Shown here piece by piece: positions 36,182-44,723 of a stretch of 64,000 bases of DNA (its first letter is position 1; each line of letters starts with the position of its first letter). Origin of the DNA: Photobacterium profundum (lineage in GTDB: Bacteria; Pseudomonadota; Gammaproteobacteria; Enterobacterales; Vibrionaceae). Location: contig NZ_PYOD01000002.1 in NCBI RefSeq assembly GCF_003026285.1, positions 868,001-932,000 on the forward strand, in the 5' to 3' direction. The position numbers and the translations under genes are program-made. The notes below the pieces were generated by a model, which ran no database searches, was not told the origin of the DNA, and worked only from the letters and a program-made list of their open reading frames with translations.

Positions 36182-36387
36182 CTAAATTTTTCTGCTTTAT
36201 TAACTTCGATTAATCTAGTGCCACCAAAGAACAGATCAACAATTCCTTTTTCTTTTGATAAGTCACGCCGAACTGTTCTTTCGTTTACATCAAATGTATC
36301 GCGTTCTCTTATCGCGTTTTGTGTATATGTGAAACAATTGTGCTTTGAGAAGTAGATCTTGAAAGTGATGAGAAGAGAGCTATTCAT
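36151..36387 (-). pseudogene. N-terminal remnant of a DeoR-family regulator
   Basis: The 78-codon frame contains the second half of a DeoR helix-turn-helix (FDVNERTVRRDLSKE), the GGTRLIE turn, and the following EKRQIA helix start, then stops. The expected sugar-sensing domain (about 180 residues) is absent. The first part (YFSKHNCFTYTQNAI) does not look like a normal DeoR N-terminus, so the front may be altered too. It runs directly into the outer-membrane protein remnant in another frame. Its ATG overlaps the end of the membrane protein gene upstream. Confidence 0.5.
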
Positions 36388-36890
36388 GATTCTTCGCTGG
36401 CTGCAATTCGCTTAAATACCCCAGTATAGTATTTATCGTTAATGTCATCTTTACCTATGAAAATGAATTGGTCTTGATCGAGAAAGCGAATTGAGACTAA
36501 AGATGCTTTTTTTATCTTAATAACGGAAGGTATGACTTGTAATTCATTATTTATGTAACAGGTGGACTCTTGTAAATCTAACAGAATTCTTTTCTCAGAT
36601 TTTTTTTCATGTTGGTAACGATAAGTGGTTTGACAGATGTAATTATTTATATTGCTCTTCGTATTTTTATCCCATTCCCTCTTAATCATAGAAATGACCA
36701 TTTTTTTATTTGTTATATCAGCAAAGTGTTTGGTTGTTTTTATAACGTTTTTTCTTTCTGTAATTGTGATGGCAAGCCATCGCCCCATTAACGTTGGAGA
36801 GTTATTTTTTGAGATTATCTTGAACGTTAATATTATAGTTGAGATTAATAATATTAACGTAATGATAGGTAATACTAAATTTCTATGCAA
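36384..36890 (-). CDS. Membrane-anchored periplasmic partner protein (ToxS/VtrC-like)
   Basis: The 168-residue protein has a single N-terminal membrane helix (residues about 5-26) and a periplasmic domain rich in beta-strand residues with two cysteines (Cys86 and Cys111), which could form a disulfide. It lies directly downstream of a ToxR/VtrA-like membrane regulator and overlaps it by 16 bases. This is the arrangement and size of VtrC (about 160 residues) next to VtrA, or ToxS next to ToxR; in VtrA/VtrC the two periplasmic domains form a bile-salt-binding barrel (established knowledge). A TTG start is used, with AAAGAGA about eight bases upstream. No clear sequence family; assigned by context and architecture. 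Confidence 0.6.
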   Translation of the reverse strand: MHRNLVLPIITLILLISTIILTFKIISKNNSPTLMGRWLAITITERKNVIKTTKHFADITNKKMVISMIKREWDKNTKSNINNYICQTTYRYQHEKKSEKRILLDLQESTCYINNELQVIPSVIKIKKASLVSIRFLDQDQFIFIGKDDINDKYYTGVFKRIAASEES

Positions 36891-37531
36891 TGTAAAATCT
36901 CTTTAGATGCATCATAGCGGCAGTGATATTCATTAAGCCCAGATGATATTTCAATTGAAAGGCTGTTATCTATATTCTTCAGACGTAAGGAGTTATAAGA
37001 AAATTCATAGTGCCCATAAGGAGAGTAATGATCGTCAGATACGAAAAGATTGAGAAATAAAAGTATTAATACCAACATAGTTAATATGGCTATTGGGTAG
37101 TACAGCGTTTTTGATGAATTAGGCTTAAACGCCCAAGATGTAGAATCGAGCATGCTATTAGCTTGTGTGTTGTCAGTAGGTATAGTTTGTGCTCTGTTTG
37201 TGCTCTCACATTCAATGTGAATATTTTCAGTTCTGATTGTCAGGCGATACCCTCTGCAAGGTGTATTTATGATCAACGTTTTGGCATCGTCACGAATAGC
37301 TTTGCGTAAGCGCTTAATAAGCTGAGTGACGCTCTCGCCACAGATATGCCCAGAGGGCCATATTTCATCAATGATTTGCTGTTTTGTCACATAGTTAGGT
37401 GACCCCTTCATTAAAAGAAAAAAGAGATCGCTTTCTTTACGTGTTAGATGCTGTTTATAGCCACCTATATGTATTTCATTTGTATTTTTATCAATAAAAA
37501 TTTTGTTATTATTGATTTCATTTGGGTTCAT
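36875..37531 (-). CDS. Membrane-spanning winged-helix regulator (ToxR/VtrA-like)
   Basis: The 218-residue protein has an N-terminal OmpR/PhoB-type winged helix (residues about 10-100; LTRKESDLFFLLM, then VTKQQIIDEIWP and SVTQLIKRLRKAIRDDAKTLI, ending in GYRL) with no receiver domain. A linker follows, then one membrane helix (about 143-165) and a short periplasmic tail of about 50 residues with two cysteines (Cys204, Cys215). This is the ToxR/TcpP/VtrA layout, where the regulator binds DNA from the inner membrane. The short tail resembles VtrA more than CadC. It overlaps the partner gene downstream. The ligand and target genes are unknown. Confidence 0.8.
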   Translation of the reverse strand: MNPNEINNNKIFIDKNTNEIHIGGYKQHLTRKESDLFFLLMKGSPNYVTKQQIIDEIWPSGHICGESVTQLIKRLRKAIRDDAKTLIINTPCRGYRLTIRTENIHIECESTNRAQTIPTDNTQANSMLDSTSWAFKPNSSKTLYYPIAILTMLVLILLFLNLFVSDDHYSPYGHYEFSYNSLRLKNIDNSLSIEISSGLNEYHCRYDASKEILHCIEI

Positions 37532-38074
37532 AAAAGCTACGTCAATTGGTAAGTATTGAGTGTGTTGATGTAAGTTTTGTTATTATAATTCGTGTAAATA
37601 ATGGATGGCGACAGTCTTGATAAATATAACTCATGTTTTTTTATAAAAAAAATTAATCTTCCTATATATGTTTGATATTGCTTCCAATTAACTTTTTCAG
37701 ATTTTTAGCGTATCTCGTTTTTAGAAAGTGTCATATAAGCATGCCAAATAACCGTCATTTTATTAATGAATGAGTGGCGTTTAAATGTTGAGGTTCTACT
37801 CTAAATTTATGGTGATGCAAAAGGTTAAATATTTATTTTACCATCAATCATGTTGTTTATATAAATGAATCGGTGTAGCTGTCATATTGAACTTTGACGT
37901 TATTACCTTTATGGCACTTGCAAATTTTGTGTTGAGGGTTAGGTTTAATGATCTAACCATAGTTTAGCTAGTGAGCGGGTTGTCTTAATGATTCCGTGTT
38001 GAACACTCAATTAGTTTCAGTAATCAATTCACTTACGTAATAGGTGGGTTAACGGCTTAATTGGACGGGATAAA
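37532..38074. other. Gene-free AT-rich region
   Basis: About 540 bases without a plausible gene. It must hold the leftward promoter of the ToxR/VtrA-like pair. Long AT-rich tracts here would suit nucleoid-protein silencing, as is common near ToxR-like loci. I see no repeat or RNA gene. Confidence 0.5.
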
Positions 38075-38112
38075 GCTGTCGCTCGCTCAATTTATTGGTG
38101 AGCGAGCGGCAG
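38075..38112. terminator. GC-rich hairpin after the MATE gene
   Basis: CTGTCGCTCGCTCA pairs with TGAGCGAGCGGCAG around a 9-base loop. The leftward side has only CTTTATCC, a poor T-run, so it may act as a terminator for the MATE gene or stabilise its 3' end. Confidence 0.6.
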
Positions 38113-38148
38113 TATAGCGTCGAGGTTAAGATTATCGAGGTGAAAGGA

Positions 38149-39528
38149 CTACTGTGAGCGAACCATATTTGCATTAGCGATCTGTACTGAATGCTTTTGA
38201 CTGCTATGTTGAATATCTCTCCATAAAAGAGGTGCAACAATTAGAGTCAGCACAATATTTGAAATTGGTACAGAAAGCCAAATACCATCTACGCCTAACC
38301 ATTGTGGTAAAAAATACAAAAATGGCAACTGGATCAGCATATTACCGATCGAGATTGCGAGCGCTTTACCACCTTGATTGACGGCCATAAAATACACCGA
38401 AGCTAAGAAAATAAAGCCATCAAGATACAAAGCAAACAAGTGTAAACGTAAACCATTTTGGGTTTCTGCAAGCAACAATGGGTCATTTTTACTGAACAAG
38501 CTAATAACTGTTTCTGGGTACAAATTTAATAGTGCAACAGAAACAACACCAGAAATCAGAATGATTTTTAATGCCAGCATCACTGTTGCTTTAATTTTGT
38601 CTATTTGTTTAGAACCAAAATAATAGCTTACTGGTGGCTGCATACCACCTGCAATACCTTCTGCAATTAGATAATACATGGTACCCAAATAACCAATAAT
38701 GGCAAAAGCGCCAACATGTATAGAAGAGCCATAAACCATGAAAAGCTTATTGTGTAATGCGACAATGAAGCTAAAGTACAAAAACATAAATAAGCTCGAT
38801 GCTCCGAGTGTTACCGCTTTCGAAGCAATTGAAAAATTGAGGGTTAGTTTATTTATTTTTATCTGAGAACGTGCCGAGAAAAAATATCCCACCCCAATAA
38901 TAAAGACGGTAAGTTGCGAAATAACTGTCGCGATTGCGGCACCTTTTAAACCGAGATCAAATAATCCAATAAATAGATAATCTAGGATTATGTTCATCAC
39001 CGCGCCAAGAATCATTAATCCAGTAGCAAAGTTAGGGCTATCGTCATTGCGAATAAGCATTGGCAATGCGCCTGCGGCTATAGTGAAACCCGCTCCCCAA
39101 GTGAATACATTAATGTAATCGAGGCTGAAGTTGAGCGTATTACCAACAGCGCCTTGTGCTGTGAGTAATGTTGTACCAAAGTAATGAATCAATAGCATGG
39201 ATAAAGCACCAAATAGCGCAATTAACCAAAGACTGCTAGACAATGTTTGTTGTGCTTTAGCATTGTTGCCTTCGCCACGATAAATTGAGAGTAAGCTACC
39301 AGCACCCATGCCGATCATGATGCCTAAACCCGCAATAATACCAATAATTGGCCACGCGATATTAATCCCCGCAAGACCTTCATAGCCCACGTAATGACCA
39401 ACAAAAATACCGTCGATAACCTGATATAAGCCATTTACAACCATCGCAGCGATAGAAGGGATAGCATAGCGCCAAAAGGTACGGGCAATGGATTCGTTAG
39501 AATCGATAGTAATTGTATTGTCTTGCAT
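38149..39528 (-). CDS. MATE-family multidrug/Na+ efflux pump
   Basis: The 459-residue protein has twelve hydrophobic helices in two halves and the MATE signature near the start (YAIPSIAAMVVNGLYQVIDGIFVG). MATE pumps export cationic drugs or metabolites using Na+ or H+. The ATG at 39528 was chosen; a GTG five codons earlier (39543) is possible, and neither has a strong ribosome site. A LysR-type gene is divergently encoded 100 bases away with a perfect palindrome between, so the pump is probably regulated by it. Confidence 0.87.
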   Translation of the reverse strand: MQDNTITIDSNESIARTFWRYAIPSIAAMVVNGLYQVIDGIFVGHYVGYEGLAGINIAWPIIGIIAGLGIMIGMGAGSLLSIYRGEGNNAKAQQTLSSSLWLIALFGALSMLLIHYFGTTLLTAQGAVGNTLNFSLDYINVFTWGAGFTIAAGALPMLIRNDDSPNFATGLMILGAVMNIILDYLFIGLFDLGLKGAAIATVISQLTVFIIGVGYFFSARSQIKINKLTLNFSIASKAVTLGASSLFMFLYFSFIVALHNKLFMVYGSSIHVGAFAIIGYLGTMYYLIAEGIAGGMQPPVSYYFGSKQIDKIKATVMLALKIILISGVVSVALLNLYPETVISLFSKNDPLLLAETQNGLRLHLFALYLDGFIFLASVYFMAVNQGGKALAISIGNMLIQLPFLYFLPQWLGVDGIWLSVPISNIVLTLIVAPLLWRDIQHSSQKHSVQIANANMVRSQ

Positions 39529-39597
39529 AGCATTGTCTTTCACTGAATATGATGAAACACATTATGCTTGTTATACAGATTGGTGGAAGTTAGTATC

Positions 39598-39614
39598 TAT
39601 CCGAATTTCGGATA
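39598..39614. promoter_or_regulatory. LysR operator candidate between MATE pump and regulator
   Basis: TATCCGAA-T-TTCGGATA is a perfect 17-bp palindrome containing the T-N11-A pattern. It lies 15 bases before the LysR start, so it probably mediates autorepression and divergent control. Confidence 0.6.
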
Positions 39615-39629
39615 CTTCTGGGGTGAGAA

Positions 39630-40514
39630 ATGAATTGGACATTGGATCAACTTGAAGCGTTTGTCACGTCTGTGAAGCAAGGCTCATTTTCTGCTGCGGC
39701 ACGAAAGTTGGGAAAGGCGCAATCTAGAATAAGTACTGCAATTGCTAATTTAGAAGCGGATTTAGGTTTTGAACTTTTTGATAGAACAGCACGACTACCC
39801 GTATTAACGCAGCAAGGCGAAGATATGTTTATCGAAGCACAAGCAGTGTTATCCCAATGTCAGCGATTACAGTCTCGCGCACTTACTGTGAGCTCTGGTG
39901 AAGAACTGTCGCTAACGGTAGCGATGGATGAAGCTGTCCCTATTGTTGCATTTGAATGTTTCTTTGAAAAAATCGCCCAGCGCTACCCATTGTTAAAATT
40001 AACCATTATCAATGGTTCTCAAGATGATATAGCCCAATGGGTCGATGAAAAAAAAGCGGATCTTGGCATCTTGTTCTATCTCAAAGAATTACCTGACAGT
40101 CTTGAGTTTGTCCCGACAGGTCAGTTTCGTCAGTCATTAATTGTTTCTGCTAATCACCCATTATCAAAGATTGCAGTGCCGACATTTTCTGATCTTAACC
40201 AATATCGCCAATTAGTCATTCGTGATCGTATGGGGGACACACAGGCGAAATCTATTTCTTCTCAATATTGGCATATAGACAGTTATTACTATATTACAGC
40301 GCTGGTAATTCGTGGTGTTGGTTGGGCTTTAGTGCCTGAACATGTAGCAAGTGCAGAGTGGTATACCAATGATCTTGTTGAATTATCAACCAAACATATC
40401 CCCGATTCATTGGTGGTTGAAATGGGGGTGGTGAAACGCCGTGATAAAGGTAATGGTCCTGTTATGAATTGGATGTATTCACAGATGGAAATAATGTTCT
40501 CGGAAGACGCCTGA
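39630..40514 (+). CDS. LysR-family regulator, probably of the MATE pump
   Basis: The 294-residue protein has a normal LysR helix-turn-helix at residues about 3-62 (LEAFVTSVKQGSFSAAARKLG, in two parts, then AQSRISTAIANLEADLG) and a substrate-binding domain. The LysR and MATE genes diverge around a palindromic operator. The inducer may be a compound exported by the pump. No other target is visible. Confidence 0.88.
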   Translation: MNWTLDQLEAFVTSVKQGSFSAAARKLGKAQSRISTAIANLEADLGFELFDRTARLPVLTQQGEDMFIEAQAVLSQCQRLQSRALTVSSGEELSLTVAMDEAVPIVAFECFFEKIAQRYPLLKLTIINGSQDDIAQWVDEKKADLGILFYLKELPDSLEFVPTGQFRQSLIVSANHPLSKIAVPTFSDLNQYRQLVIRDRMGDTQAKSISSQYWHIDSYYYITALVIRGVGWALVPEHVASAEWYTNDLVELSTKHIPDSLVVEMGVVKRRDKGNGPVMNWMYSQMEIMFSEDA

Positions 40515-40625
40515 CCTTTCTAATCTATTCATAACTTTACATTCAGGTAACTCACTTCGTTCAAAAAAAGGGTATGATTATTGATGGTTTCTAGTGAAGT
40601 GTCTAGTTAGGGTTGTGTCCTGTTT

Positions 40626-42596
40626 ATGTCTGATTGTTCGTCTACTGCTATGTCTTCGTTTATTGGTTCTTCAACTGCCTTACCACTATTGCTGGCTGGC
40701 CCTATTCTACGAAAAGTAACACCAAGCGACATTGCCGTTTGGTTAGTCACATCGAAACCGCTTGTTGCCACCTTTTCATTATTCCATGAAGGTCAAGAGA
40801 GTGCGTTTTACCATGCGACGATAGATGAACAAGCACAGATCCAAATCGGCAAATCTGCTTGGGTAGTATTAGCGCAATTTCAGGGTGAGTTTCCAGTCGA
40901 TACGGTATTGGAATATCAATTGGATACTCAAGATGGCGATATCACGCATTTAGTGCCCAGCCTTCTATATGATGAAGAACAGCGCCTATCGTTCACTATT
41001 AATCCCCGAGCAGATTACGTATTGCATGGCTCATGCCGAAATCCGCATTACCCTAGCAAAGACAGTTTAGTGGCTGCTGATAACAAAGTCGCTGGGCAAA
41101 AAACGCTTGAGCGCCCTTCATTATTAATGATGAGTGGTGATCAGATTTATGCTGATCATGTCGCAGGCCCTATGTTGGATGTGATTCAGCAAGTGATTGG
41201 TTTGCTTGGTTTACCTGATGAGACGTTTGTACAAAGCCCCGTCGCAGATAGTGCGAGTTTGTATCAGCATGATTGTAACTTTTATGGGCGTGATAAAATC
41301 TTGCCGCACTACCATGATGAAGCCTCACTATTTCGTACATTCTTGCGCAAGAAAGGACTATCAACCAGTTGGGTTCCTCATCGTGGTTCGCCCGTTTTTA
41401 GTTCAAGTGAAAGTGAAAACCATCTAATTACTTTTAGTGAGTTTTTCGCGATGTATATCTTGGTTTGGTCGCCGCAGTTGTGGGCATTAGTCGATTCCTC
41501 GCGATTACAGAAAAATGATTTCCGCAGTGGTGAGCAGATACTCACGCCTAAATGGCAACAGCTATGGCAAGATGAAAAACAGAATATTGATAATTTTGTT
41601 GCAGGTTTACCGCAAGTTCAACGCTTAATGGCGCATATTCCTACCTATATGGTTTTTGATGATCATGATGTAACCGATGACTGGAATTTAACCGTAGGGT
41701 GGGAAAAAGCGGCTAACGACAACGCCTTTTCACGACGAATCATCGGTAATGGCTTATTAAGTTATTGGTTATGTCAGGGCTGGGGCAATGCTCCTCAAAA
41801 TTTTGATGAATCGTTTTTAATGCTCGCGAGGCAATATTTCGCTACACCCACTGCTACCCATCAAGATGTTTTTATCGATCATTTGTATCGGTTCGAGCAA
41901 TGGCATTACACCATTGAAACGACCCCTAAGATGGTTGTTCTAGATACGCGTACTCGTCGTTGGCGCTCAGAGTCTAAAATGAATAAGCCATCAGGGTTGA
42001 TGGACTGGGAAGCGTTAATTGAAATGCAGCATGAATTATTACATCAACCTGCTGTGATCATCGTATCGGCAGCACCCATTTTTGGCGTGAAGTTTATCGA
42101 AACATTGCAGCGAGCAATGACGTGGATTGGTCAGCCTCTAGTGATTGATGCCGAGAACTGGATGACGCATCCGGGATCGGCTAATACATTATTGAGTATC
42201 TTTACGCATACTAAGACGCCAACCAATTTCGTGATTCTATCGGGCGATGTGCATTACTCGTTTGCTTACGATATAAAAATGCGTTTTCGTCGCAGTAGCC
42301 CCAATATCTACCAAATAACCTGTAGTGGGATTAAGAATGAATTTCCTAATCAGTTACTGCGTTTTTGTGATGCAATGGATCGTGCTTTATATAGCCCACA
42401 TTCGCCATTGAACTGGTTTACTAAACGTAAGCGTTTAAAAATAACTAAACGTGATCCTGATGTTGCTGGTGGTCATCGATTAATTAATCGCAGTGCAATT
42501 GGCGAACTACGCCTAGATGCAGAGGGTAAACCCAGTGATATTTCTATTCTGACCGCAGAAGGGGAACGAATAACGTTTCCACCCATTAAGAGATAA
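40626..42596 (+). CDS. PhoD-like metallophosphatase
   Basis: The 656-residue protein has an N-terminal beta-sandwich (ILRKVTPSDIAVWLVTSKP, like the Fn3-type PhoD_N domain) and a metallophosphatase core with the ordered motifs HGSCRNPHYPSKD, SGDQIYADH, FDDHDVTDDWN and LSGDVHYSF, which supply the metal-binding Asp, Asn and His residues. Members hydrolyse phosphodiesters or phosphomonoesters, often with Ca2+/Fe3+. There is no Tat signal or export signal, unlike secreted PhoD, so this one probably acts inside the cell. A second ATG eight codons in is possible. It is monocistronic and followed by a hairpin. Confidence 0.82.
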   Translation: MSDCSSTAMSSFIGSSTALPLLLAGPILRKVTPSDIAVWLVTSKPLVATFSLFHEGQESAFYHATIDEQAQIQIGKSAWVVLAQFQGEFPVDTVLEYQLDTQDGDITHLVPSLLYDEEQRLSFTINPRADYVLHGSCRNPHYPSKDSLVAADNKVAGQKTLERPSLLMMSGDQIYADHVAGPMLDVIQQVIGLLGLPDETFVQSPVADSASLYQHDCNFYGRDKILPHYHDEASLFRTFLRKKGLSTSWVPHRGSPVFSSSESENHLITFSEFFAMYILVWSPQLWALVDSSRLQKNDFRSGEQILTPKWQQLWQDEKQNIDNFVAGLPQVQRLMAHIPTYMVFDDHDVTDDWNLTVGWEKAANDNAFSRRIIGNGLLSYWLCQGWGNAPQNFDESFLMLARQYFATPTATHQDVFIDHLYRFEQWHYTIETTPKMVVLDTRTRRWRSESKMNKPSGLMDWEALIEMQHELLHQPAVIIVSAAPIFGVKFIETLQRAMTWIGQPLVIDAENWMTHPGSANTLLSIFTHTKTPTNFVILSGDVHYSFAYDIKMRFRRSSPNIYQITCSGIKNEFPNQLLRFCDAMDRALYSPHSPLNWFTKRKRLKITKRDPDVAGGHRLINRSAIGELRLDAEGKPSDISILTAEGERITFPPIKR

Positions 42597-42958
42597 CGAT
42601 ATTTAAACAAGTGACCTCTTACTCTTTGTTAATTAATGATAAGCCGATTGTTGTTGAAATCCACCCTGATAATTATTGCACCTGTTGGTACAGGTGTTGT
42701 TTTGTATATGATTTATTTCTACTTATTGATCATGCTATTACGTGATATGCTAAATGCTGCGTATTCAGTGAACTAAATTAGATAATAAGTATCCAACCTT
42801 AAAACCTGAATATGAACTGATGACAAATCAGTCACATACTATAAGCATAAAGATTAAATACTATTTGTACATAAACCATATTTAGTAATGTTATTACGTT
42901 ACTTTGATGGATAAATATCTAAGCTGTGAATGTAAAAGGGATGCGATAAAAAGTCATT
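42597..42958. other. Gene-free region with a terminator hairpin
   Basis: The 362 bases between the PhoD-like and GNAT genes hold one hairpin (42679-42696) and otherwise AT-rich DNA that must include the GNAT promoter. I see no further gene. Confidence 0.5.
42679..42704 (+). terminator. Terminator after the PhoD-like gene
   Basis: CACCTGT pairs with ACAGGTG around TGGT and is followed by TTGTTTTG, a moderate T-run. Confidence 0.65.
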
Positions 42959-43432
42959 ATGAACTTACGAATAGCGGTAGAAAAGGATTTAGAGTGTATT
43001 TGCTTTCTCGCACAGCAGATAAATAGCCAGCATTATAATGGCGCGCCCCATGTTTTTGCTGAGCCTGAAGGGGTTCATCGAGATAGAAGCTATTGGCGAA
43101 GTAATTTTAGTGCTGATAACACGGTATTTATTATTGCTGAAATAAACGATGAAATAACAGGATTTGTACTTGCGAGTATTACTGAAAATACGACAGTAAC
43201 GTTTCTTCAAAAGAAAAAGCTATGTCGAGTACGAACAATTGTTGTTTCGGATAAACATCAAGGTCAGGGTATTGGTAAAAAGTTGTTGAAAGCTGTTGAA
43301 TTATGGGCAATCGGTGAATGTGTAGATGAAATAAGGCTTGAAGTGATGGCTTTTAATAATGGAGCACAACAATTTTACGATACTCTTGGTTTTGAAACAC
43401 AATCACGTATTTTGTCTAAAAAGTTAAATTAA
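42959..43432 (+). CDS. GNAT-family N-acetyltransferase
   Basis: The 157-residue protein matches the GNAT fold. The acetyl-CoA loop is VVSDKHQGQGIGKKLLKAVE (motif A, Q-x-x-G-x-G) around residues 95-114, followed by EVMAFNNGAQQFYDTLGF (motif B). The N-terminal RIAVEKDLECICFLA starts the fold. Target amine unknown. It is a single gene with no obvious partner. Confidence 0.82.
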   Translation: MNLRIAVEKDLECICFLAQQINSQHYNGAPHVFAEPEGVHRDRSYWRSNFSADNTVFIIAEINDEITGFVLASITENTTVTFLQKKKLCRVRTIVVSDKHQGQGIGKKLLKAVELWAIGECVDEIRLEVMAFNNGAQQFYDTLGFETQSRILSKKLN

Positions 43433-43564
43433 GGGTCATTTCAATACTATTCAATATAATTTATAGTATGCCACCCTAAAAAATAAGTGGCGCGAATGAT
43501 ACCTTCTCTAGTCATGTTTATTTTTGATGTGTTATAAGTGAATTATTAACCTATTTCAAGTCGG

Positions 43565-43915
43565 CTAATCCATTGTTGAATAATAGGCTGCAATATCTGC
43601 GAGATCTTGATTTTTTAAGCTTGATAACTGTTGTTTCATCATCTTTCCCATCGTATTCGTACGCTCGCCGTTTTGATAAGCCTTCATTGATTGGTAGAGA
43701 TATTGTTCATTTTGACCATTAATATTTGGATAGGTAGGGTTTGCTGCTATTCCATTGCTACCATGACAAAATTGACAAGTATACGCTTTAATTTTTCCTG
43801 CATTAGTATCCGTTGTTGTTATGCCCATAGAGACATTACCTGAGGAAAACGTTGTGCTAGAGAAAACAATGGAAGTACAAATAGCAATATAACTCAGTGC
43901 TTTGATATTTTGCAT
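43565..43915 (-). CDS. Small soluble c-type cytochrome
   Basis: The 116-residue protein has a signal peptide and one heme-binding motif, CQFCH (Cys47, Cys50, His51), followed by GSNGIAANPTYPNINGQ, the usual sequence after the heme site in class I cytochromes of the c4/c5 group. MGKMMKQQ near residue 94 supplies the axial Met, and LADIAAYYSTMD is the C-terminal helix. It would carry electrons in the periplasm. No neighbouring oxidase or reductase is encoded, so the partner is unknown. Confidence 0.88.
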   Translation of the reverse strand: MQNIKALSYIAICTSIVFSSTTFSSGNVSMGITTTDTNAGKIKAYTCQFCHGSNGIAANPTYPNINGQNEQYLYQSMKAYQNGERTNTMGKMMKQQLSSLKNQDLADIAAYYSTMD

Positions 43916-44139
43916 TTTTATTGATAGTGATAATATTCTGATTATTGTGTCAGTTATTCTCTTATAAAGTATTGGGCGAGGTCAAGTGAGTGTTTTTTGT
44001 TATTTTAAATCATGCTTATATGGTCGAAAATCGGTACTTTTCCCGTTACAATATTCCCTTGGATGCTTTGTATTCGAGTATTTAATACCATTCTAGATTG
44101 GTATCTCACTAGGGTCTGTTTAATAAAAGGTAGTTAATA

Positions 44140-44487
44140 ATGATTGAACGTCTGGAAACTGGCGCACGTATGAGCCGTATTGTTAAGCATAACGGAACAA
44201 TTTACCTATGTGGTCAGGTGTGTAAAGACGCAACTCAAGGTATTAAAGAACAAACAGAAACAATGTTAGAGAAAGTTGAAGCACTACTTGAACAAGCCGG
44301 TAGTGATAAAGAACATATGCTTTCAGCGACGTTATACATAAAAGATATGAAAGATTTTGCTGAAATGAATGCAGTGTGGGATAGCTGGGTTCCTGAAGGT
44401 CATGCACCTGCTCGTGCTTGTGTTGAAGCAAGCATGGCGCGTGATGTGTTACTTGTTGAGATTTCTGTGATTGCAGCAGAAAAATAA
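44140..44487 (+). CDS. RidA-family reactive-intermediate deaminase
   Basis: The 115-residue protein has the RidA/YjgF fold: [14 protein letters not shown] near residue 16, [23 protein letters not shown], and [11 protein letters not shown] near 89 containing the conserved Arg that binds the substrate carboxylate. RidA hydrolyses enamine/imine intermediates released by PLP dehydratases (established). DpaL in this window is a PLP lyase that releases such an intermediate, but the two genes are 37 kb apart, so no specific link is claimed. Confidence 0.87.
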   Translation: MIERLETGARMSRIVKHNGTIYLCGQVCKDATQGIKEQTETMLEKVEALLEQAGSDKEHMLSATLYIKDMKDFAEMNAVWDSWVPEGHAPARACVEASMARDVLLVEISVIAAEK

Positions 44488-44545
44488 GCTCAGCTGTTCA
44501 TATGATTACCTCGCCATTGTGTGAAGTGGAATATGTATATAGAGA

Positions 44546-44573
44546 AGCAGTTACCTTGGTAGCTGCTTTTTTA
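44546..44573 (+). terminator. Terminator after the RidA gene
   Basis: AGCAG and TACC pair with GGTA and CTGCT around a short TT turn, one mismatch in the stem, followed by seven T residues. Confidence 0.8.
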
Positions 44574-44723
44574 TTACAGCGCTAAGCAAAAAGCATATTC
44601 GAGGTTCGTATGTTGTTAAGTTTTACTTAACGAAGTAATAGAAAGTATCAAATATTCAAACAAAGTCAATACGATTATCCTTACGGAACATTAACCATTA
44701 ATGAGTCTTTAGGGGATAATTCA

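Noticed and set aside
43432-43447. GGGTCATTTCAATA resembling the sigma-54 enhancer 15-mer
   Set aside because: Only the first half matches and no -24/-12 promoter is nearby.
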